Shown here: positions 54,301 through 63,300 of the stretch, piece after piece
How positions within the stretch are numbered: the first letter of the stretch is position 1
Layout: each line of letters begins with the position of its first letter
Assembly (NCBI GenBank): GCA_964030785.1
Contig: OZ034967.1
Coordinates: 62,697,712-62,761,711, forward strand
Direction: 5' to 3'
DNA from: Siderastrea siderea
Lineage: Eukaryota; Cnidaria; Anthozoa; Scleractinia; Rhizangiidae
DNA length: 64,000 bases
Made by a program: the position numbers and the translations under genes
Notes under the pieces: model-generated
Told to the model about the DNA's origin: nothing
What the model saw: the letters and a program-made list of their open reading frames with translations, nothing else
The model's database searches: none

Positions 54301-57300
54301 CAGCACCACAGGAAAGTACTGCTCGATAGCTTTAACTTGAATGGTCACATTTTAGGATTTCTTCCATTGACTAAAAAGCTAGAACCACCTCTTCCAGCAT
54401 AACAGGCAACACCACAAAAAAATACTGCGTAATATCTTTCATTTGACAACCACCTTGACAACCACCTTGTACAGCAGAATACACAGCACCACACGAAACT
54501 GCTGTTTAATAGCTTTCAGTGCAGTTTGAATTCCACCAAGACTCATTAAACGATATTACGTGACTGAAGGTTTTACTCTGCGAGGGTGCGGATTGAAATA
54601 GCCACCCAGGTGCACGATGCTCTAATAACAGGATACGTGTTTTATTCTTCGTATTTCTGTCCTGGGAGAATTTGGTGATAAGCTCAATCAAGACGTAGTT
54701 GTTAAGGTGACCATATACCTGATTCTCATTACGTGCCGACTTGACTTTTTTTCTCACAATACAACAAAAAGTTGGAAAATGATCGTTGCTGAAAGTGTGT
54801 TTAAATTTTGGTGCCATTTTCAACTCCTCTTTGAACTAACAAAGGGATGAAGACAGTGGGTTATACTGGTGATGAATTCCAAAGTTTAAAATCTTCGCTT
54901 CTTTCAGAGGCCTAAGTGGTTTAGTGCCCTGGGGCCGGTTACATAACGAAACTTAAGATTAAGTGGTAATTTTGTGCAACTTTTCCCTGTTTTCCTGAGT
55001 TTTTTTCGCACCGTCATTGTGTTTCCTATACTCTTCAATCCGTCTCCGGCCGATTTATCCATACTAATGTGCAAGAAACTCCTCCGGAACACAGGGAATG
55101 GTTGCAGAACTTCCCACTTAATCTTAAGTTGCTTTATGCAACTGGGCCCTGGGTCATAAAAGCCGGACTCCTGGAGATTCCACCTCATTTTTACTGTCTT
55201 TGTAGACTTGAATGATGCATAGAAATTAACCTAGTATGTTGCAAAGTACAACTGTTTTTCCTTTTGTAATAATTGTTGCCATACGTCAGCTTTACAGCTT
55301 ATCTTAGCTGGGTTATTTGTTCGCGTGTTCATCAGATCCTGGGTAAATAAGCGCCGTGTCCTCTAGCAATAGATCAATTACCCGTCAGGTATCTCAAGTT
55401 TATAGCACTGTTGAAGTGCCTCTTGTCGCCATGTCAGCCCAGTTGTTATATAACATGCATTAGGTTTCATATATCGGTAGCGATACCCGAGGTCATAAGA
55501 AAACAGTCTAAACCTGTATCAAACGCTCTCGTCCATGAACGAATCGGGGAATGATTTAAAGAGAGAAAACCGCAAATACCTTTCAAAACCTGAGATACAA
55601 AGTGTGTTCGCAATGACTCAGTGTAGCTTGGCAGATCCCCATACCGCTTTTGGATGTGCATCAATTTTCAGCTTATTTATAGAAACCAACTTGGGCTACG
55701 ATAAGATAACTACGTGTATGAAGGGTTGATCCAAGAGAATTTAAAGATAAGATTCTAAATCCTAAGTATTATCCAAAAATGTAATCGCTAACACAAAAAT
55801 TTTATCGTGACAACTTGTCAGTCATTCACTCCACCCTCACTATCGTGACCCCGTTGTTTTTTTTAATCCCATGTTGACCCCAGTAACGCCTTCCCTCATA
55901 GTAATTTTTGTGGTATCTCTAATGTAGTTAGTCGTAGTCACGCTGTCAACATGAACCAACACATGCAGCCGGTGCCAAGCGCGGGAAAACGCATTTGCGT
56001 TCGGGAGAGGAGCACGGGCTCACTTTCCCGAGGCAGCGGCTGGTAATTTAGCCGAGAAAACGCACGCCATGATTGGTTTCAGTTTCGCTATGATTGGTTA
56101 GAGCATGATGCTTGAATTTTCAAAACCAATCAGGGCTCAGCGAACGAGAAACTAAAACAATACTGCACTACTTTCGACAGTCGATGAAAACCTCTCTGAT
56201 ATCCATGAAACGTTTGTGACCTGTGGTGCATGTAAATGTATGTATTCTGTAATACCTTTATTTTAAGGAATCGCAGTTCAGTCATTGTAGACACCACTTG
56301 GATGTTTTTGCTCGCTACAGGAACTCTGTTTCTATATTTTGATCAATATATGTGTTCTGTGCGGTGTTTGCCCGTCGCCCATTCTTCTTCTTATAGGTGT
56401 AATGGTGAAAAACATTTTTTTTTGTAGTACCAACATTTCGTTCATTAATGGTTATTTGTTCTCTTGACTTCCTCAGTGTAAAATTTACGACATACAAGAC
56501 AGATTTCCAAGTGACAACTTATGCCTCTCAGAGAAACAGAATTCTCATGTAAGTGCGCTTTTCGTCATTTTTTGGTATTTTTTACATCGGATTTCAGTTT
56601 CCATCCGGTTTGAGGAGGAAGGCGTTGTGATGTCTATGTTTTATTATTTCAAGAGCTTACAATTTATGTTGGAACAAATAAAAAACAATAGAATAAATCC
56701 TGCAGTGGGATGTCTGATAGAACGGAAGTTTTTTAAAGACCTTTTTTCCCTAAAGTTTGTTCGCAGTCATAATTCAGGATGCAAAGGTCATCTTTTCTTG
56801 TCTCGTCTTCTACCACCCTCGTGGTTGAGAGTCAGAGGTCACAAGCGTTGCGTTGTCGACATCTCACCAATCCTGCATCAACTTACACATAATTAACAGA
56901 AACATTTCAACGCTAAATTCACCTGAAACATATTCAGTTAGCAAGAGACTCGCTATCACTTGCCACAGTCTTTCACTGAAGGACTTCTCTCATCAGTGTG
57001 ATCATAGTCAGGCATATGCTAGCAGTCACACCTGTGAAGCTTGAAAAAAACTCGTAACAGTTGTAGAAACACTTACCTGCGCGTCTGGATTTGCACCAAG
57101 TCGCTCGCGTTTTTCGATATAAAGAGATGTTTAGGTGATGGCAAAACGCGAAAGAGACGTTCAGATGATTGTAAAACACGTGCGCGAAAGATGCGCGTGT
57201 ATTGCCTGAATGAATCCTCTGAAAACGAGCATCGATCGTTCCGGATAACCAGCCGCCGTTTTGATTCCCGTGACAAGCGAAACCAGTTACTTGGAACAAG

Positions 57301-60300
57301 TCTACTACGCGTCATGATTCCACAACATTTCCTCGTTCTCCAGAAAGTGTAGTGGTGTTTCTATGACTCTGTTCATAAAGTCGTACTTCGGGTTATGGTC
57401 GCCCACACTGCCGGAGCTTAAGACACGATTTCTACAAAATGAAGCAACTGGGATTATTGCTACTCCCCCTGGATAGGACACTAGTCCACTACAAGGTTAC
57501 CCTCATAATTTTATCGCCGGTACCATTTTCATATTAGGGTAGAGAAAAACAATAAGGTTCAATGTGGAGTAAAGTTTCTTGTCTAACAATGTTGAAAAGT
57601 GCTTGTCTCTCTGTAAACATTTGTCACAAGACTCAACGTGTTTTTTCTGTTTTGTTCTTGTTTTTGCATGCCAGCAGCGTTTCAAAACAGCCTCAAGACG
57701 ACGCTCTGCTCCAACAACTGTTATAAAGGCAGCGTTGGGTGGGAAAACACACTCTACGAAAAGGTAACGAAAAAGAAACCATAGAAAACGGTGAAAGAAC
57801 GTAGTGAATGCATGAAATTTGTTTTGATGATCACATCATTAAGTCTTACTTATCGTAGATCTTAATTAGCTTTCGTCACTCTCTAGGATAAATGATTAGT
57901 TGGAAATTGTTCCTCTGGTGGAAATACTGCTCGTCATTGAATTCTAGTACAAGTGTCCGAGTTCAAACTAAACAAAAATTGTAAAGTTTGCAAAATATTG
58001 AAAAACAGGCGATTATCTTCAGTTAAAAAAAACACACCCAACTGCACAGTAGCTGCAACGTGGCTTGAATGGCTGTGGTCTCTTATTCTGAAAGCTTGCG
58101 TGTTCCTAAGCACGTTTTATTCCAAGCGGACGTGTTATATGTTCCACGTGAAAACTTTGATGTTAAGTGCGGCAGAGAAATCGGCGGTGCTCAAAAACCT
58201 TTTCGAACCCTGTTGAAAACTGAAACTCAATTTACACCGATACTTGAGATCCGTTCAGCATCTTTTCAGAAATTCTTGTTGTCTTTAATGGCCGAGAGCT
58301 TCTTTTTGACACCTTGTTTTAGATTGATCATTATTTCAGAGATCAGGTGCTTTCTTGTATTGTTGAGTTTCCTAAATTCCTGTGAGAGAGTTTCCCCGAA
58401 AGGATCATTCAGCGACGTAGTGGCCCAAAAAAGCCCATGCACAAGGAAATTACAGTGCGCCTTCGTTTATCTCGCGTTTTTTGTGCGTTTAACAACGTGA
58501 CACCTAATCGCTAGCGAAACTTAATGTCCGTTAATGATCCTGAATCATTTCAAGTATGTGTATTCACGATACGAGCGTAAGATTGGACATACTCATTTCA
58601 CTTCCTGTGATTTAACGTGGTCGTTAGTCTGGATTTGGTCATGGCGTATTTTTGCTAAGATAAACAGAGGTTAGTTTCTAAAGGACTTATATGGTAGTCA
58701 CGTAGAAAAACTTGAATTATTATCAATTTAGGTTGCTAAGGCAAATTTGCTGCCGTGGCAGCTTAAAAAGTCTGATGTTTCGATTTGTTTTGCGACGCAG
58801 TGATGCTTAAAACGCCAGCTTTATAACTTTACTTATTGTCAAACCCAAGTTTGTAGGAAATCCAGAATTTTTGTTTTAGTTTTAGATTCTTTTAGCCTCA
58901 CCAGTCTACACTGGTTAAGATAGATAGTTATCAACCTCTGAGTTAGAGGTCGTGCTGGGGCGGATCCAGGTTTTTAGGAGAGGGGCTCGATGAAAGGCGT
59001 CTGCCGAAGGCGGCACCCCAGTAGGGGGGTCCGGGGGCATCCTCCCCCGGAAAAGTTTGAAATTTCAAGTCCTCGGAAACGCGATTTCCACCATTCTGAG
59101 GCAAAGTCAGCTGCTTAACTTGGTTATGAACTTTTTGCATTTAGGATTGACTGTATCTATTTAATATTTTTACTAGTTTTTGACGTTCGCTGTTTTAATT
59201 TAGGGGGTTCGATCGAACCCCCCGAACCCCCCCTAGATCCGCCCCAGGTCATGTGTAGAATTATTTGCTTTAGCGCAGCCATGCTAAAACGCGGGGAGTG
59301 TTGGAACAGTCTGAGTCGTTAAAGAGCAAAGTATAAAGCAAAATGGGAAACGTTTGAGGCCCAGATCCATCTGTCATAAGGAGTTTGCGTTTCGTTGTTT
59401 CTCACATTTGACTTGTGAATGTTGTTTGCTTTCAGTTCGACGATAGACGGAAGTATGCGCATGAAGACCTCGGAGCCCAGTTCCCCCTCATCGCCGGATC
59501 TCTTACCGTCCAGAACATTTATAAGAGAAGGACCGGTTCAACTGTCTTCGGTAAGTGGCCGCTTGGTCTGCAGCAAGTTTCTCCTGACTGGCCTCGTTCA
59601 TTTTGTCATTCTTTTTGCTTGTACTGATATTGAGTTATGTTTTACTGTCATTTAAGGGAATGTCCTCACAAGACAGACATCTGTTTCTGCTCGATGACAT
59701 TCTTTTAGTAGCAAAATCAAGGTGAGCGCTACAATTAAACTGCTAAAGAACTCAAGTGCGTACACACACACACCTTCTATACTGAACAATATAGGTCAAT
59801 CACACCCCCTCCCTCTCGTCTCGCTAAGGAGCAAGAGGGATGCCTCTAAGTATCCTAAGACTTCTCGTTGTTGTAGCTTTATTGGCATAGGGGTGTTTTT
59901 ATTTGACTGTTCCAAAGCAGTAATACAGAATAATGTCAGAGTAGAGGCCAGGTCAATGGTGTAGTTATCCTGAATACAAGATGGGCTCAATTTTACGAGA
60001 AATTTAAAATTCGTGCGTGGGTTTCTTTTCAGATCGACGTCATCTTTCAAGCTAAAGCACCGTGTCCGAGTCAGCGAGATCTGGTTGGCTAACTGTCTTG
60101 ATGACGTGTGTGAGACGACCAAATCCTCGGAGAAGTCGTTTGTGATTGGCTGGCCAACCACGAACTTTGTCGCCACTTTTAAGTAAGGAATAAATATAGA
60201 CTTTCCAGTACACAGTAGCCTGCATGGCAAGCGCTAAAAGGGGAGGGGGAGGGAGAGGGGAAATTTGGACGCGAGAGACGCGAGCGCGCTAAGTGCACAG

Positions 60301-63300
60301 ACACGATAAACCAAAGCAAAAATTTCGATGGGGAGAGCCATGATACTATAGTCTTGTGATATAATTAGACGTGATGACAATTTTTCCTAGCCTATCATTT
60401 TCTGTTATGCTGCATTTCAAAACCCGCCGTATATAACGGTCGTCTTGTAGTTGTATTCACTTTCCCTTTTTAGCCCCCGAAGGTTTGTTTTTCAAACCGA
60501 AATATCGGGCAAATACATCACTTTATTTCATTTGTCTCAATTTAAATTTCTCAATCTTCTCGCCGTAAGGATCAGTTTACTGTTGTTTACTTTAGTCTTC
60601 AAGATTTTTACTGATCCAGGTCTACGCAAAATCCGGCACTCCTCTCTGGTTTGTCGCTGTGGTTTTGCCTTTAGTAGTTATTTTTAGACAAAGTGATATA
60701 GTTTTGAAATCCGTTTAGTTTACCTTCCAGTTCATTTTGAAAACACAGTTGATTCGAAAAAGAATACTAATATCTAAGTCTCCAAGACCTATTCGGTAAG
60801 CTCAGTTGTTGGGTTACCTTACAGAACCTTTGAAAATCAGTTATTTTTAACAGGTTTTTGTAATGTTGTCATTTTCGAAAAAACAAAGCTGGACGTTTTA
60901 GAATTACCGGTGGTTGTGCTGATTTAGCACGTTTTTGATGAAGTTCTAAGTAACGCAGTAAGACAGTTGTCAAAAATTTGACACGTATCTTAAAGGGCAT
61001 TTTCAATTTTTTGGCGAGAATGTCTTAACACATATAACTGGTTTTCAGGTTGCTGTGCAACGCTTAGTTGTAGTAACGGAGAGCTACGATTGCAGATGAA
61101 AGCTACGGAGCAGTGCTTTCCTGTAGTGCTGTTATGTTTTACAATGCCCTTCGTACTCTTTTGAGATCTTTTGAATCAATGGGAGAAATCGTGAAATTTT
61201 ACCATTCAAATGAATCTTTTTAGCGAGTACTTTCTATAACGCCGGTCGTTATTTGATTTTCCCAGGCGTACTTCAGTACCAGGATTAATTTTTTTGCTTT
61301 TATCTTTTTTTCAGTACGTCAGAGGAGAAGGAAGTGTGGCATAGTCTGTTGTCCAAGTAAGTACGAATCAGGGGTTAAGATTAACTTGCCATTGTATAAT
61401 ATAGAATAGTCACGTGGCGTAGTGGTTAGGCACTACATTATAATAGAATGTTGTACACGATTGTAATGATTAATAGTGATTAGGTCGTCGCAAGTTATCC
61501 AGGGTTCTGTCCTCTGCGGCCATGTTATTTCCTTAAAAAATAAACTTTGGTTCACATTATCTACGTCCACCTGGGTGTTTCGGTACTGTCAGGGAAAACT
61601 AACAAAGCGCACCATCCACGGACGCAGTAATAGCTTGTAGTGCGAGCTGCTAACTGGATTTTGTACCTGATTCCAATTTTTAGCACGCAGTCACGCACCA
61701 AGCCTCCAACGCAGACATCCTTAGTGCAAGTCACGCAATCCACTCCTCCCTGGGTTGGAAACGCGTGACAAGCTCAAAGAATGTCTGCGTTGGAGGCGAA
61801 CACGCGCCCCCTAAACCTTTCTTTCGAAATATTCCTTTACTCATTCCAAATTTTTCTTATCTTTATTTCTTTTTTTTAAGGCACGTTAAAGAGCAGAAGG
61901 ACTTGGAGGATCCCAAATCAGTGAATCTAAAAGTTTATAACAGAGACATGGAGTCACCGGATTCATCGGGATACGTACGTACCAGCACATGATACACCGA
62001 ATTGAAGAAACGTTGTCGGGTGAAAAGCATAAACCATGAACTATACGACCCAATGGTTTTCTGGGAAGCGGAAGATCCTGCTTTGATTCTCAGACACCGT
62101 GCACAGCATAATGGCACGGAAAAAATAAAACTGATAGATATACACCAAAATCTCTCCATGAATAAAAAATACCTTGAATATGAATAAACGGAACGGAGTA
62201 ACAAGCTTGCCGTGCTGTTTTCCCAGAATTCCATTCTGTCGCATCGTTCATGGTTTCTACTTTTTACCAGACAACGTTTCTTCAATCAGGTGTGTATACT
62301 ATTTATGTTTTAAAACATTTAAGACGGATTCCGCTCAACGTTGGAGCAATAAGTGCAAAAAATATTTACCAAAAAACTACTCATAGCACGGTAACATTTT
62401 AAATGCTATTTGAAACATCTCACTCTAGTTCACCTGCCCAAGTGACCCCGCGATGAAATTCTCAAGCATTCTCAAGAAAATTAATTTCAAATCTCGTAAA
62501 AGTATGCTAAAAACGGGCGCCATTTTGTTTTGAACTGACATGAAGCGTCTTTTTAATTGAAATATGGATAACTTCAAATCCAATTTTCTCTCGCGGGGTC
62601 AGCTTGGGAGCAAAAGTAACGATAAATTCTTCTTATCTGTGCTCAAAATGTGACAGTGCTGCAAGTATTTTTTTGGTAACTTAATTTTTGCACTTACTGC
62701 TCGAACGTTGAGCGGAAATCGTCTTAACTATCTGGCTGTAATCTTTTGCCTCATTTCTCTCAGCCAACACGCTTTGTGGGTTGGGTCGTAGCGAAAAATA
62801 TTTTTTTACTTCAATCCTGTAATGCCATTCTAACCGTTTTTCCGTGGATAAAGATCGCTTTCTAGCGTCGTTTGTAGGAAGGAAGAACTATTTGGGACCA
62901 GAAAAGAATGATTTCCAGTTTGTTGATTTTGAAAGTTAAATTATCAGTAACCCTTTTAGAATCTTCTTTCCATTTCCCGCATTTCTGGTTTATCTCGCTC
63001 CCAGGATCTTTAATCATTTCGTTGCCTGACGAGGCGAAGGCAGAGGAAAGAAAAGTCCTGGGGACGAGATTTATTTTTGGTATTATTGTTGTTTATCTTA
63101 CCTTGTCTTTCTTCTCTCTCCAGTCCAAATCTTTCTCGGTCTCCAATATGGACGATGCAGCTACTGTAGTTAAGATCTCACTGGCGCAGTTTCATGTTCA
63201 GGTAAGTGCCCTTTTGACTACGGCAAAAATCATCTGCCGCATGGAAAAACAATACGCGCCCCTTGTGGGTGGGGGGGGGGGCACTTAACTCTAGGGACTG

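Larger units (their letters stand above)
41306..56476. other. Intron 9 (15.2 kb)
   Basis: The largest intron, between the GEF and GAP halves. It contains the minisatellite 41344-41562, a TTAA element 41933-42544, a purine-rich tract 43083-43165, a poly-C TIR element 46458-46964, the Harbinger element 47377-48088, a CT microsatellite, minisatellite arrays in both orientations, the candidate alternative exon 52193-52342 and a TIR element 54932-55150. 44300-46450, 50000-51900 and 55200-56470 show no feature I can name. Confidence 0.55.
60183..61314. other. Intron 14
   Basis: Contains a hammerhead-like hairpin relic (60475-60509) and a minus-strand minisatellite unit (about 61095-61225). A GGGGAGGGGGAGGGAGAGGGG tract sits at about 60239-60260. 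Confidence 0.5.

Noticed and set aside
53215..54525. Regular repeats resembling a CRISPR array
   Set aside because: Eukaryotic context, units contiguous and diverging along their whole length with no spacer/repeat contrast; it is a minisatellite.
58069..58500. 143-codon frame in intron 11
   Set aside because: No domain or motif recognised; not phase-compatible by any evident splice sites with the neighbouring exons.
61405..61520. A-box-like GTGGCGTAGTGGTTAGG suggesting a tRNA or SINE
   Set aside because: No B box at proper spacing and no cloverleaf.
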